From Frigoribacterium sp. Leaf415 (GTDB taxonomy: Bacteria; Actinomycetota; Actinomycetes; Actinomycetales; Microbacteriaceae): DNA of 64,000 nt. Every line of letters begins with the position of its first letter. Within the stretch, counting starts at the first letter, position 1. The notes below the pieces were generated by a model that worked only from the letters and a program-made list of their open reading frames with translations, did no database searches and had not been told where the DNA came from. The stretch covers positions 923,301 through 987,300 of the forward strand of contig NZ_LMQR01000001.1 in assembly GCF_001424645.1 (NCBI RefSeq), given 5' to 3'. This document shows, one piece after another, positions 1 through 9,588 of this stretch. A program made the position numbers and the translations under genes.

Positions 1-10
1 GAGGTGCGTC

Positions 11-1033
11 ATGGTCTCCGAACGCGGTCTCGAAGTGCTGCGCGTCATCGTGCACGACTACGTCGCGTCCCGCGAGCCGGTGGGGTCGAAGTCCATCGTC
101 GAGCGACACCAGTTCGGCGTCTCGGCGGCGACGATCCGCAACGACATGGCGCTGCTCGAAGAAGAAGAGCTCATCGCGGCCCCGCACACCTCGTCGGGTC
201 GCGTGCCGACCGACAAGGGCTACCGGCTCTTCGTCAACCAGCTCGCCGACCTGCGACCGCTCAGCGCCGCCCAGCGTCAGGCCATCGAGACCTTCCTCGG
301 CGACTCCACCGACCTCGACGAGGTGCTGGGGCGGACGGTCCGACTGTTGTCGCAGCTCACCAACCAGGTGGCGCTGGTGCAGTACCCCACTTTCTCCCGG
401 GCCCGCGTGCGTCACGTCGAGCTGGTCAGCCTGGGCGACGGCCGCGTCATGACGGTGCTCATCACCGACAGCGGCCAGGTCGAACAGCGGGTCGTCGACA
501 TCCGCACCGCCGTCGACGAGTCCTTCCTGTCCGAGTTGCGGGCCGCCATCAACGCCGCGGTCGGCGGACGACCCCTGGGCGAGGCCTCCACGGCCCTCAC
601 CGACCTGCCGACGCGCTTCCGCCCCGACCTCGCCGCGGTCGTCGGCGTCGTCGTCGCGAGCCTCACCGAGCAGATCGCCGCCGGACGCCAGGACCGCCTC
701 GTCATGGCCGGTGCGGCGAACCTGGTGCGCACGGGCGACGACTTCAGCGGCGACCTCTTCCCGGTGCTCGAGGCGATCGAAGAGCAGGTCGCCCTGCTGC
801 GGTTGTTCGGCGAGATGCAACTCGACGCCGTCGACGTGGCCGCGAGCATCGGGCGCGAGAACGCCTCGTTCGGGTTGTCGCAGGCGTCGGTGCTGGCCAG
901 CGGGTACTCGACCCAGGGCAGCGAGATCGCGAGACTCGGCGTCCTCGGGCCCATGCGCATGGACTACTCGACCAACATGGCGGCGGTGCGTGCCGTCGCC
1001 CGCTACCTGTCGTCGCTGCTCGCCGAGCGGTAG
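11..1033 (+). CDS. hrcA: Heat-inducible transcription repressor HrcA
   Basis: HrcA represses class I heat-shock genes by binding CIRCE operators and is normally kept active by GroEL. The 340 aa length is typical. The N-terminus (about residues 1-75) is the winged-helix part, with the family pattern SAATIRNDM and [11 protein letters not shown]; the rest is the GAF-like dimerisation region. The ATG at 11 fits the family N-terminus ([11 protein letters not shown]). It lies directly upstream of dnaJ, the usual hrcA-dnaJ order in actinobacteria. A CIRCE element would lie outside the window. Confidence 0.95.
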   Translation: MVSERGLEVLRVIVHDYVASREPVGSKSIVERHQFGVSAATIRNDMALLEEEELIAAPHTSSGRVPTDKGYRLFVNQLADLRPLSAAQRQAIETFLGDSTDLDEVLGRTVRLLSQLTNQVALVQYPTFSRARVRHVELVSLGDGRVMTVLITDSGQVEQRVVDIRTAVDESFLSELRAAINAAVGGRPLGEASTALTDLPTRFRPDLAAVVGVVVASLTEQIAAGRQDRLVMAGAANLVRTGDDFSGDLFPVLEAIEEQVALLRLFGEMQLDAVDVAASIGRENASFGLSQASVLASGYSTQGSEIARLGVLGPMRMDYSTNMAAVRAVARYLSSLLAER

Positions 1034-1142
1034 CCGACGCCGACGGCCCCGGCCGTCCCACGACCCCCATCCCCGTCCCGGTCCGCCGGGCCCGGCCCCG
1101 CCGGGAAGACCACCACACCACACCAGAGGCAGACGAGAACCA

Positions 1143-2261
1143 GTGGCAGATCATTACGACGTCCTCGGAGTCGACCGTCAGGCGACCCCGGAAGAGATCA
1201 AGAAGGCGTACCGCAAGCTCGCCCGCGAGCTGCACCCCGACGTCAACCCCAGCCCCGAGGCGTCCGAACGCTTCAAGGACGTCACGCACGCCTACGACGT
1301 GCTCAGCGACCCGCAGCAGCGTGAACGCTACGACCTCGGCCCGCAGCCCGGTTTCGGCGGCGGCGGGGGAGGCGGGGCCGCCGGCTTCGGCGACATCTTC
1401 GACGCGTTCTTCGGCGGCGGCGGCGGCCAGGGTCAGCGCCAGGGCCCGCGGTCGCGACGCGAGCGTGGGCAGGACGCCCTGCTGCGCCTCGAGGTCGACC
1501 TCGAGGACATCGTCTTCGGCACCCAGCGCGACATCGAGGTCGACACGGCCGTCCTCTGCGACACGTGCAGCGGCTCGTGCTGCGCACCCGGCACCTCGCC
1601 GCAGACCTGCGACATCTGCGGTGGCTCCGGCCAGATCCAGCGCACCGTGCGCTCCCTGCTCGGCAACGTCATGACGTCGAGCCCGTGCGGCACCTGCCGG
1701 GGCTACGGCACCGTCATCCCGAACCCCTGCCCGACCTGCCAGGGGCAGGGCCGCGTGCGGGCCCGTCGCTCGATCCCCATCGACATCCCCGCGGGCGTCG
1801 ACACGGGCCTCAGGCTCCAACTGCCCGGTCAGGGCGAGGTCGGCCAGGCCGGCGGCCCGAACGGCGACCTCTACCTCGAGGTCAAGGTGCGGCACCACGA
1901 CACGTACAGCCGCAACGGCGACGACCTGCTGGCGACGCTCGAGGTACAGATGGCCGACGCCATCCTCGGCACGTCGACGACGCTCACCGGGCTCGACGGC
2001 GAGATCGAGGTCGAGATCAGGCCCGGCACCCAGAGCGCCGACATCATCACCGTGAAGGACCGCGGAATCACGCGTCTGCGCGGAACGGGTCGCGGCGACC
2101 TCAAGATCGGCGTCCAGGTGGTCACCCCGACCAAGCTCAGCCACAAGGAGCGTGAGCTGATCGAGAAGTTCGCGTCCGGTCGTCGCTCCCCGGCTCCCGA
2201 GCTGTCGCACTTCCAGCAGGGCCTCTTCGGCAAGTTGCGCGACCGCTTCCTGAACTTCTGA
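1143..2261 (+). CDS. dnaJ: Chaperone protein DnaJ
   Basis: Hsp40 co-chaperone that stimulates the DnaK ATPase. The 372 aa protein has a J domain at residues 4-68 with the HPD triad at 31-33, a Gly/Phe-rich linker, and a zinc-finger region from about residue 139. The GTG at 1143 opens with ADHYDVLGV, the normal N-terminus; the frame is open further upstream but that part overlaps hrcA. The first zinc motif reads CDTCSGSC rather than CxxCxGxG, so a Gly is replaced by Cys and another Cys follows. The remaining motifs ([24 protein letters not shown]) are standard. It probably shares a transcript with hrcA. Confidence 0.95.
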   Translation: MADHYDVLGVDRQATPEEIKKAYRKLARELHPDVNPSPEASERFKDVTHAYDVLSDPQQRERYDLGPQPGFGGGGGGGAAGFGDIFDAFFGGGGGQGQRQGPRSRRERGQDALLRLEVDLEDIVFGTQRDIEVDTAVLCDTCSGSCCAPGTSPQTCDICGGSGQIQRTVRSLLGNVMTSSPCGTCRGYGTVIPNPCPTCQGQGRVRARRSIPIDIPAGVDTGLRLQLPGQGEVGQAGGPNGDLYLEVKVRHHDTYSRNGDDLLATLEVQMADAILGTSTTLTGLDGEIEVEIRPGTQSADIITVKDRGITRLRGTGRGDLKIGVQVVTPTKLSHKERELIEKFASGRRSPAPELSHFQQGLFGKLRDRFLNF

Positions 2262-2263
2262 TC

Positions 2264-3007
2264 GTGGCGCACTTCTACCTGGTCGACGACCTGGTCGCCG
2301 CCGAGGTCGGCTCGACCGTCGAGCTGACCGGTTCCGAGGCTCGGCACGCGGTCACGGTCAGCCGTGTCCGGGTGGGCGAGGCGCTCACCCTCGGCAACGG
2401 TCGGGGCTTGGTGGTCCAGGGCGAGGTGACCGAGGCGGCGCCCGAGCAGCTGGTGCTGCTCGCGACGCGGGTGGCGCGGCACGAGCCGCCGACGACGCGG
2501 CTGGTCCTCGCCCAGGCCCTCGCCAAGGGCGACCGCGACGAGCTCGCGGTGCAGGCCGCGACCGAGCTCGGCGTCGACGAGATCGTGCCGTGGGCCGCGG
2601 CCCGCAGCATCTCCCGGTGGGAGGGCCCCAAGGTCGCCAAGGGGCTCACCCGCTGGTCGACGATCGTGCGCGAGGCGACCAAGCAGTCCATCCGTCCCTG
2701 GGCGCCCGAGGTGTCCGGGCTCGCGACGACGCGGCAGCTGGCCGAGCGCGCCTCCCGCGATCTCGTGCTCGTGCTCGAGCCGTCGGCCGAGCAGGCTCTC
2801 ACGGCGGTCGACCTGACGGCAGGAGGCGCGGTGCCCGACCGTGTCGTCGTGGTCGTCGGTCCCGAGGGCGGGGTGTCGCCCGCCGAGCTGCAGCAGCTCG
2901 CCGAGGCGGGTGCCCGCGCCGTGCGCCTCGGGGACGCCGTCCTGCGCACCTCCACGGCCGGTCCCGCCGCGCTCTCCGTCCTGAGCGCGCGTCTCGGCCG
3001 CTGGTGA
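2264..3007 (+). CDS. rsmE: 16S rRNA (uracil-1498-N3)-methyltransferase
   Basis: SPOUT-class methyltransferase that makes m3U1498 in the decoding centre of the 30S subunit. The 247 aa length is usual. An N-terminal PUA-like part (SEARHAVTVSRVRVGE) precedes the trefoil-knot domain, whose SAM-site signatures VVVVGPEGGVSP and LRTSTAGPAAL are visible near the C-terminus. The GTG at 2264 begins two bases after the dnaJ stop, indicating translational coupling. The dnaJ-rsmE pairing is common in actinobacteria and firmicutes. Confidence 0.93.
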   Translation: MAHFYLVDDLVAAEVGSTVELTGSEARHAVTVSRVRVGEALTLGNGRGLVVQGEVTEAAPEQLVLLATRVARHEPPTTRLVLAQALAKGDRDELAVQAATELGVDEIVPWAAARSISRWEGPKVAKGLTRWSTIVREATKQSIRPWAPEVSGLATTRQLAERASRDLVLVLEPSAEQALTAVDLTAGGAVPDRVVVVVGPEGGVSPAELQQLAEAGARAVRLGDAVLRTSTAGPAALSVLSARLGRW

Positions 3008-3044
3008 CCTCGACGCCCCCGTGGGCCGTGTCGGCGGTCGTCGC

Positions 3045-3050
3045 TACGAT
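3045..3050 (+). promoter_or_regulatory. Predicted -10 element, leaderless HIT-protein transcript
   Basis: TACGAT lies seven bases before the ATG at 3058, so transcription would begin at or next to the start codon. No clear -35 hexamer is visible. It supports 3058 over the in-frame ATG at 3049. Confidence 0.45.
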
Positions 3051-3057
3051 GGGCAGC

Positions 3058-3435
3058 ATGTCCGAGACCTCCGACGAGCCCACCGTCTTCAGCCGCATCG
3101 TCGCGCGCGAGATCCCCGCCGACATCGTGTTCGAGAGCGACACCGTCATCGCGTTCCGCGACATCGCGCCCCAGGCACCCGTCCACCTGCTCGTGGTGCC
3201 CAAGACCCAGGCGTACCGCGACGTCGTCGAACTCGCCGCGGGCGACCCGGCGCTGCTCGCCGAGCTGGTGGCGACCGCCTCCCGGCTCGCGGCCGACCCG
3301 GCGGCGTTCGGGGAACACTCCGGGTCCGAGTTCCGTTTGATCTTCAACACCGGCGCATCCGCCGGGCAGACCGTGTTCCACGTGCACGCCCATGTGCTCG
3401 GCGGACCCCTGGAGGAAGGCACCCTTGCCCACTAG
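3058..3435 (+). CDS. HIT family nucleotide-binding protein
   Basis: Small (125 aa) histidine-triad protein of the Hint branch, expected to hydrolyse nucleoside phosphoramidates or adenylates; the physiological substrate is unknown. The HIT motif is HVHAHV near residue 107, preceded by the family pattern FRLIFNTGASAGQTVFH. The ATG at 3058 is chosen because it follows a -10-like hexamer; an ATG at 3049 would add three residues. The stop overlaps the likely phoH start by 11 bases, so the two genes are coupled. Confidence 0.9.
   Translation: MSETSDEPTVFSRIVAREIPADIVFESDTVIAFRDIAPQAPVHLLVVPKTQAYRDVVELAAGDPALLAELVATASRLAADPAAFGEHSGSEFRLIFNTGASAGQTVFHVHAHVLGGPLEEGTLAH
3411..3420 (+). promoter_or_regulatory. 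Shine-Dalgarno site that fixes the phoH TTG start
   Basis: GGAGGAAGGC lies four to five bases before the TTG at 3425, inside the end of the HIT gene. Its strength and spacing favour the TTG over the ATG at 3392. Confidence 0.6.
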
Positions 3436-4540
3436 CGACACGAACGCCACCGGCCCCTCGACACCGACGACGGGCGACGACGTCCGGCGCGTCGACGTCA
3501 CCGTCGACGGCGTCGCCATGGTCCAGCTGCTGGGCCCGCAAGACCGCCTGCTCCGTGCGGTCGAGAAGCAGTACCCCGAGGTCCGCGTGCTCGTGCGCGG
3601 CAACGAGGTCACCCTCGAGGGGCCCTCGTCCGCCGTCGGCCGGGCCGAAGGGCTCGTAGACGAGCTCGTCTCGATGGTCCGGGGCGGCCACGACCTCGGC
3701 CCGGCCGAGGTCGCGACGTCGGCCCGTCTGCTCGACTCGGGGCAGGGCAGCCCGTCCGAGGTCTTCGGTCAGCCCATCGTCACCAGCCGCGGCAAGGGCG
3801 TCCGGGCGAAGACCCCGGGTCAGAAAGAGTACGTCGACGCGATCGACCAGCACACCATCACGTTCGGCGTCGGCCCGGCCGGTACGGGCAAGACCTACCT
3901 GGCCATGGCCAAGGCCGTCCAGGCGCTGCAGCGCCGCGAGGTCCAGCGGATCATCCTGACGCGTCCCGCGGTCGAGGCCGGCGAGCGGTTGGGGTTCCTG
4001 CCGGGCACGCTCACCGACAAGATCGACCCGTATCTCCGCCCGCTCTACGACGCGCTCAACGAGATGATGGACCCCGAGATCGTGCCCAAGCTGCTCGCGG
4101 CCGGCACCGTCGAGGTGGCCCCTCTCGCCTACATGCGCGGTCGCACCCTCAACGACGCGTTCGTCGTCCTCGACGAGGCGCAGAACACGACGCCCGAGCA
4201 GATGAAGATGTTCCTCACCCGTCTCGGCTTCGGCTCGCGCATGGTCGTGACGGGCGACGTCACCCAGGTCGACCTGCCCACCGGGGCCAGCGGCCTCCAG
4301 CTCGTCACGACGGTGCTCGACGGCATCGACGACATCCACTTCGCCCGTCTCACCAGCGACGACGTCGTGCGACACACGCTCGTCGGCCGCATCGTCGACG
4401 CGTACACGACCTACGACGCCGAGCGTCAGGCCCAGCAGCACCGCCGTCACGAGGCGGCCCACGACCAGGCCGAGTCGGGCAACCGCGCCGAGTCGCGGGC
4501 CGACGCCCGCGACCGCCTGCCCAAGAGAGGAACCCGGTGA
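3425..4540 (+). CDS. PhoH-like ATPase
   Basis: Cytoplasmic P-loop ATPase of the PhoH/YbeZ family, a helicase-like fold linked to RNA metabolism and to YbeY. The 371 aa protein has an N-terminal KH-like region, then Walker A GPAGTGKT near residue 149 and Walker B VVLDEAQN near residue 246. The C-terminus is a charged, Gln/His-rich tail that is probably disordered. The TTG start follows a strong Shine-Dalgarno. The stop overlaps the ybeY start (GTGA), the normal phoH-ybeY coupling. Confidence 0.92.
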   Translation: MPTSDTNATGPSTPTTGDDVRRVDVTVDGVAMVQLLGPQDRLLRAVEKQYPEVRVLVRGNEVTLEGPSSAVGRAEGLVDELVSMVRGGHDLGPAEVATSARLLDSGQGSPSEVFGQPIVTSRGKGVRAKTPGQKEYVDAIDQHTITFGVGPAGTGKTYLAMAKAVQALQRREVQRIILTRPAVEAGERLGFLPGTLTDKIDPYLRPLYDALNEMMDPEIVPKLLAAGTVEVAPLAYMRGRTLNDAFVVLDEAQNTTPEQMKMFLTRLGFGSRMVVTGDVTQVDLPTGASGLQLVTTVLDGIDDIHFARLTSDDVVRHTLVGRIVDAYTTYDAERQAQQHRRHEAAHDQAESGNRAESRADARDRLPKRGTR

Positions 4541-4998
4541 GCATCGAGGTCGCCAACGAATCCGCCGTCGAGGTCGACGAGGCCACGGTCCAACGTCTGG
4601 CCACCTTCGCTCTCGACCAGATGCACGTGCACCCCGAGGCCGAGCTCGCGATCGTCTTCGTCGACGAGGCCGCGATGGAGCAACTCCACGTCCAGTGGAT
4701 GGACGAACCCGGCCCGACCGACGTGCTGAGCTTCCCCATGGACGAGCTGCGTCCCGGCACCGAGGACGAGCCGACGCCGGCCGGCCTGCTCGGCGACATC
4801 GTCGTGTGTCCGCAGGTGGCCGTCGCCCAGGCCGCCACGGCGGGGCACACCCCTCTCGACGAGATGCTGCTGCTCACCTGTCACGGCATCCTGCACCTCC
4901 TCGGGTTCGACCACGCCGAGCCCGACGACGAGCGCGAGATGTTCGGCCTGCAGCGCGAGATCCTCGCGGCCTTCGCCGCGGCCGACACGAGCAGGTGA
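4537..4998 (+). CDS. ybeY: Endoribonuclease / rRNA maturation factor YbeY
   Basis: Zinc-dependent RNase implicated in 16S rRNA 3'-end maturation and ribosome quality control. The 153 aa protein carries the metal-binding motif HGILHLLGFDH at about residues 116-126, and the upstream family pattern PTDVLSFPMDE. The GTG at 4537 overlaps the phoH stop by four bases. It lies between phoH and a CNNM/CBS-domain gene, as in most actinobacteria. Confidence 0.95.
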   Translation: MSIEVANESAVEVDEATVQRLATFALDQMHVHPEAELAIVFVDEAAMEQLHVQWMDEPGPTDVLSFPMDELRPGTEDEPTPAGLLGDIVVCPQVAVAQAATAGHTPLDEMLLLTCHGILHLLGFDHAEPDDEREMFGLQREILAAFAAADTSR

Positions 4999-5002
4999 CG
5001 CC

Positions 5003-6304
5003 GTGATGGTCACGGTCTTCGTCGTCGTGGCGGTCTTCCTGGTGGTCTTCGGCGGCCTGCTGGCCGCGGCCGACTCGGCCCTCGGCGTGCTCAGCCGCCA
5101 GGACCTCCTCGACGAGGCCGACGACGATCCGCGTCACGCGACGGCGCTCACCGCCATCGCGGCCGACGTCGGGGCACACGTCAACGCCGTCAACTTCGTG
5201 CGCATCCTGGCCGAGACGTCGGCGGCCGTCCTCGTGTCGTTGTCGTTCGCGTTCTCGGTCGAGCCCTGGTGGCTGGCCCTGCTGCTCTCGGCGCTCATCA
5301 TGACGGTCGTGTCCTTCGTCCTCGTCGGCTCCAGCCCGCGCAGCGTCGGTCGCGCCCACGCCCGTGGTCTCGTGCGGCTCACCTCGGGGCTGGTGCGGTT
5401 CGTCCGGGTCGTCCTCGGGCCCCTGGCCGACGCCCTCGTGGCCGTCGGCAACCGGGTGACCCCCGGCCGTCCGCGCAGCGCGTCGTTCTCGTCCGAAGAG
5501 CAGTTGCTCAGCATGGTCGACGAGGCGACCGAGCTCGACGTCCTCGAAGAGGACGACCGCGAGCTCATCCACTCCATCTTCGAGTTCAGTGACACCGTGG
5601 TCCGCGAGGTCATGGTGCCCCGCACCGACATGGTCACGCTCGACGCCACCGCCTCGGTCGGATCGGCGATGAGCCTCTTCCTCGGCCGGGGCGTGTCCCG
5701 GGTGCCCGTCGTCGGCCGCGATTCCGACGACGTCGTCGGCATCGTGTACCTGCGCGACCTCGCCCGACGGTTGCACGAGCACAGCGGCGACGACTCGGCT
5801 CCCGTCACGACCCTCGCCCGCCCGGCGGTCTTCGTGCCCGAGTCCAAGAAGGCCGACGACGCGCTGCGACAGATGCAGCTCGACAAGAACCACCTCGCGA
5901 TGGTCGTCGACGAGTACGGCGGCATCGCCGGCCTCGTCACGCTCGAGGACCTCATCGAAGAACTCGTCGGCGACATCAGCGACGAGTACGACCGCGAGGT
6001 CGCCCCGCAGCGCGAGGTCTCCGCGGGGGTCTTCCGGGTGAGTGCCCGTCTCCCCGTCGACGAGCTCGGCGACCTCTTCGGCCTCGAGCTCGACGACGAC
6101 GACGTGGACTCGGTGGGTGGTCTGCTCACCAAGGTCCTGGGGCGACTGCCCGAGCAGGGGTCGGTCGTCCGCGTGTCGGGCCTCGTCCTCACGGCCGATC
6201 GCACCGAGGGTCGTCGGCACGATCTGCAGACCGTGCTGGTCGAGCGCGATGCCGACCTCGCGGACGCCCAGGCCGCGTTCGCCGACGCCGCTCGCGACGA
6301 CTAG
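5003..6304 (+). CDS. CNNM/CBS-domain membrane protein (HlyC/CorC family)
   Basis: Integral membrane protein of the CNNM/CorC-type family, often linked to Mg2+ or Co2+ efflux; historically misnamed hemolysin. The 433 aa protein has a DUF21 domain with about three membrane segments in residues 1-115. Two CBS motifs follow (from MVPRTDMVTLDA near residue 204, and DEYGGIAGLVTLEDL near residue 305), then a C-terminal transporter-associated domain. The start is GTG at 5003 or the adjacent ATG at 5006. It sits between ybeY and era in a conserved order. Confidence 0.9.
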   Translation: MMVTVFVVVAVFLVVFGGLLAAADSALGVLSRQDLLDEADDDPRHATALTAIAADVGAHVNAVNFVRILAETSAAVLVSLSFAFSVEPWWLALLLSALIMTVVSFVLVGSSPRSVGRAHARGLVRLTSGLVRFVRVVLGPLADALVAVGNRVTPGRPRSASFSSEEQLLSMVDEATELDVLEEDDRELIHSIFEFSDTVVREVMVPRTDMVTLDATASVGSAMSLFLGRGVSRVPVVGRDSDDVVGIVYLRDLARRLHEHSGDDSAPVTTLARPAVFVPESKKADDALRQMQLDKNHLAMVVDEYGGIAGLVTLEDLIEELVGDISDEYDREVAPQREVSAGVFRVSARLPVDELGDLFGLELDDDDVDSVGGLLTKVLGRLPEQGSVVRVSGLVLTADRTEGRRHDLQTVLVERDADLADAQAAFADAARDD

Positions 6305-6365
6305 GCGCCGGGTCGTCGCGACCCCCCACCTCCCACCCGTTCCACCACGTTCACGAAAGGCCCCC

Positions 6366-7304
6366 ATGTCGACCACCGGAGACGACTTCACCCCCTCGGC
6401 CGCGCCTCCTCGGGGGTCGACCTACCGAGCCGGGTTCGTCTCGTTCGTCGGGCGGCCCAACGTCGGCAAGTCGACGCTGACCAACGCCCTCGTGGGCCAG
6501 AAGGTGGCCATCACCTCGTCGAAGCCGCAGACGACCCGCCGGGCCATCCGCGGCATCGTGCACCAGGCGTCCGGTCAGCTGGTCCTGGTCGACACCCCGG
6601 GCATGCACCGTCCGCGGACGCTGCTCGGCGAGCGGCTCAACGACATCGTCCAGACCACGCTCGGCGACGTCGACGTGATCGGGTTCTGCGTGCCGGCCGA
6701 CGAGAAGCTGGGCCCGGGCGACCGGTTCATCAACGAGCAGCTCGACCAGTACCCGAGGGCCAAGAAGGTCGCGATCGTCACCAAGACCGACGCGACGTCG
6801 CGGCCCGCGGTCGCCGAGCAGTTGCTCGCGGTCAGTCGACTGCGCGACTGGGAGGCCATCATCCCGTTGTCGGCCGTCAGCGACGTGCAGCTCGACGTCC
6901 TGACCGCCGAGCTCATCAAGCTCATGCCGTTGTCGCAGCCGCTCTACCCGTCCGACGCGGTGACCGAAGAGGGCCTGACCGACCGGGTGGCCGAGTACGT
7001 CCGCGAGGCCGCGCTCGAGGGCGTGCAGGACGAGCTGCCGCACTCGCTCGCCGTGACGATCGACGACATGGTCGAGCGTGACGACAAGGACCTCCTCGAG
7101 ATCTACGCGAACCTGTTCGTCGAGCGGGACAGCCAGAAGGCCATCGTCATCGGCAAGGGCGGTCAGCGCCTGCGCGAGGTGGGCGAGCGTGCCCGGGCGC
7201 AGATCGAGCCGCTCGTCGGCAAGCAGGTGTTCCTGTCGATCCGCGTGAAGGTCGCCAAGGACTGGCAGCGCGACCCGAAGCAGCTCGGTCGGCTGGGGTT
7301 CTGA
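6366..7304 (+). CDS. era: GTPase Era
   Basis: Ribosome-assembly GTPase that binds the 3' end of 16S rRNA. The 312 aa protein shows G1 GRPNVGKST near residue 29, G3 DTPG, G4 in the variant form TKTD, and a C-terminal KH domain with VIGKGGQRL near residue 261. The ATG at 6366 follows GAAAGG. The N-terminal 20 residues are a low-complexity extension, and an AGGAGGCGCG motif lies on the opposite strand there. It ends the housekeeping run that begins with hrcA. Confidence 0.96.
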   Translation: MSTTGDDFTPSAAPPRGSTYRAGFVSFVGRPNVGKSTLTNALVGQKVAITSSKPQTTRRAIRGIVHQASGQLVLVDTPGMHRPRTLLGERLNDIVQTTLGDVDVIGFCVPADEKLGPGDRFINEQLDQYPRAKKVAIVTKTDATSRPAVAEQLLAVSRLRDWEAIIPLSAVSDVQLDVLTAELIKLMPLSQPLYPSDAVTEEGLTDRVAEYVREAALEGVQDELPHSLAVTIDDMVERDDKDLLEIYANLFVERDSQKAIVIGKGGQRLREVGERARAQIEPLVGKQVFLSIRVKVAKDWQRDPKQLGRLGF

Positions 7305-7428
7305 CCCGTTCTGCCGGTCGCCCGGCCTCGTTCCCCTCGGGCGGGTCGGCCTCGTCCCTGCGGATGATCGTGATGGTCCCGAGGTCGTTCGCGCACGGCG
7401 CGAAGCCCGTGCGGGCCGCCGCAGGTCG

Positions 7429-7434
7429 TACGGT
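7429..7434 (+). promoter_or_regulatory. Predicted -10 element, leaderless histidine kinase transcript
   Basis: TACGGT ends six bases before the GTG at 7441. No convincing -35 is seen; the spacing suggests a leaderless mRNA. Confidence 0.4.
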
Positions 7435-7440
7435 GGTCGG

Positions 7441-8703
7441 GTGATCTTCCGACGCCTCGCGCCCTACCAGGTCGCCGTCGACCTGTCGGCGGCGTTCTTG
7501 CTCGGCGTGGTCGGCCTGGTGTTGTCCGACGGCGTCGCGACGACCCCGTTCGTCGTGCTGGGCATGACGGTCACGTTCGCCCTGCGGCGACTGTCGCCCG
7601 GGCTCGCCCTGACCCTCGCCTGGCTGGTCGCCGCGTCCCAGATGATCACGGGCAGCACGCCCGGTGTCACGAACCTCGCGATCTGCGCGGTGCTGTACTC
7701 CACGGCCGCGTACGGCACCGACCGGGTCAAGTGGTCGGGCCTGGTCTCCGTGGGCGTGGGTGCCCTCCTGGGCACGTTCTACCTCTCGTTCGTGCAGCAG
7801 AGCCTGTTCGGCGTCGACTACGACATCTACGCGGTGACCGACGTCGTCCGCATCCTCCTGCAACTGGGGATCAGCCTCCTCGGCTTCCTCGCCCTGCTCG
7901 GCCTGCCCTGGGCCGGGGGACTGTTGGCCCGGGCGCGCTGGTCCGAGCGACTCAGCCGTGAGGCGCGGCTCATCGCCGAGCGCGAGACCGCCCGCGCCGA
8001 GAACGATGCCGCCCGGGCCGAACGTGAGGCCGCCCGAGCCGAGCGGGACATCGCCGTCGAGCAGGAACGCAACCGGATCGCCCGCGACATGCACGACGTC
8101 GTCGCCCACTCGCTGGCCGTCGTGATCGCCCAGGCCGATGGCGCCCGTTACGCCGCCCGGGTCGACCCGACCTCGGTCGACGGGGCGCTCACCACCATCG
8201 CCACGACGGCTCGGGAGGCCCTCGGCGACGTCCGCGTGCTCCTCGGTCAGCTGCGGCACAGCCAGGGCGAGGCGCCGCAGCCCGCCCTCGGTGACCTCGA
8301 CCGTCTGCTCGACCAGATGCGCGGCTCGGGCCTCACGATCGACCTGCGCGTGACGGGCGAACCCCAGGTGCTCGGGACCAACCGGCAGCTCGCCGTGTTC
8401 CGCATCGTGCAGGAGAGCCTGACCAACGTCCTCCGGCACGGTGCCGTCGACCAGCCCGTGGGTCTGCACTTCGACTGGCGCTACGAGGCGCTGCACCTGG
8501 TGATCTCGAACGTCGTGCGGCCGCCGACACGTCCGGTCGACACGACCGGCGACGAGCGGCGGGGCGGCCACGGGCTCGACGGCATGCGGGAGCGTGCCAC
8601 CCTGGCGGGCGGCTCGCTCACCACCCAGAACGCCGACGGACGCTTCGTCGTCCACGCCATGGTGCCGACCCTGGCACTGACCCAAGAGGTACGCATCCGA
8701 TGA
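7441..8703 (+). CDS. Sensor histidine kinase, NarL/DesK type
   Basis: Membrane sensor kinase (420 aa). Residues 1-165 hold about five hydrophobic segments with very short loops, so the signal is probably sensed in the membrane. An Ala/Glu/Arg-rich coiled coil follows, then the HisKA_3 box RDMHDVVAHS with the phospho-acceptor His near residue 218, and an HATPase domain ending in GGHGLDGMRERA. Its stop overlaps the partner regulator by four bases. Together with the downstream envelope genes, this suggests an envelope-stress type system. Confidence 0.9.
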   Translation: MIFRRLAPYQVAVDLSAAFLLGVVGLVLSDGVATTPFVVLGMTVTFALRRLSPGLALTLAWLVAASQMITGSTPGVTNLAICAVLYSTAAYGTDRVKWSGLVSVGVGALLGTFYLSFVQQSLFGVDYDIYAVTDVVRILLQLGISLLGFLALLGLPWAGGLLARARWSERLSREARLIAERETARAENDAARAEREAARAERDIAVEQERNRIARDMHDVVAHSLAVVIAQADGARYAARVDPTSVDGALTTIATTAREALGDVRVLLGQLRHSQGEAPQPALGDLDRLLDQMRGSGLTIDLRVTGEPQVLGTNRQLAVFRIVQESLTNVLRHGAVDQPVGLHFDWRYEALHLVISNVVRPPTRPVDTTGDERRGGHGLDGMRERATLAGGSLTTQNADGRFVVHAMVPTLALTQEVRIR

Positions 8704-9392
8704 TCGACATGCCCGGCCGCTCGACGGCACCCATCCGCGTCGCGCTGGTCGACGACCAGGCCCTGTTCCGTGCGGGCATCAAAATGCTGGTCGGCTCGCA
8801 GCCCGACCTCGAGTTCGTGGGCGAGGCCAGCAACGGCGACGAGGGCGTGGCGATGGTCGCGCGCACCACGCCCGACGTCGTCCTGATGGACATCCGCATG
8901 CCCGTCATGGACGGCATCGCCGCCACCACCGCCGTCCTGGCGCAGGCCGAGGCGGCCTCCCGCCGTCCGCCCCGCATCATCGTGCTGACCACGTTCGACC
9001 TCGACGAGGCCGCCACCCGGGCCATCCGAGGAGGCGCGAGCGGTTTCGTCCTCAAGGACGCCGACCCCGAGTTCCTCCTCGCCGCCATCCGCACCGTGCA
9101 CGCGGGCAACGCCGTGATCGCGGCGTCCGCCACCCGTGAGCTCTTCGAGCACTTCGACGGACGCGCCTCGCGCGCCCGGGCCGTGCCCGAGTCGTTCGGC
9201 ACCCTCACCACCCGAGAACGCGACATCTTCGACCTCGCGGCGCGGGGCCTCAGCAACTCCGAGATCGCGTCGCGGGAGTTCCTCAGCGAGGCGACCGTCA
9301 AGACCCACATCAGTCGTGTGCTGTCGAAGCTGTCCCTGCGCGACCGGGTGCAGCTCGTGGTCTACGCGTACGAACACGGGCTCGCCGAGTAG
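8700..9392 (+). CDS. Response regulator, NarL/LuxR family
   Basis: Partner of the upstream kinase (230 aa). The receiver domain has an acidic pocket (VDDQ), the phospho-acceptor Asp in VVLMDIRMP at about residue 64, and the conserved Lys in FVLKD. The C-terminal LuxR helix-turn-helix reads LTTRERDIFDLAARGLSN through SEATVKTHISRVLSKL. ATG at 8700 overlaps the kinase stop; ATG at 8709 is an alternative. An AGGAGGCGCG motif at 9029 is embedded in its coding sequence. Confidence 0.93.
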   Translation: MIDMPGRSTAPIRVALVDDQALFRAGIKMLVGSQPDLEFVGEASNGDEGVAMVARTTPDVVLMDIRMPVMDGIAATTAVLAQAEAASRRPPRIIVLTTFDLDEAATRAIRGGASGFVLKDADPEFLLAAIRTVHAGNAVIAASATRELFEHFDGRASRARAVPESFGTLTTRERDIFDLAARGLSNSEIASREFLSEATVKTHISRVLSKLSLRDRVQLVVYAYEHGLAE

Positions 9393-9588
9393 GCCCGGGC
9401 CGGCGGCGCGGCACGGTCGGTCGTCGACGGTGCGTCGTGCGATCGACCTGCGGGTGCCGTGTGGACGCTGACGGCACCTGATGAGACTGCTGTGATCGAG
9501 CGGCACGGCTCGTGTCGACCGGCTTCGTGACGGCAGAGTGTCACCTGGGTGGTCACCACCCCGACACTCCGCTGAAAGAAGCCCTCGC

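Noticed and set aside
1..10. CIRCE operator upstream of hrcA
   Set aside because: Only ten bases precede the hrcA start; any operator lies outside the window.
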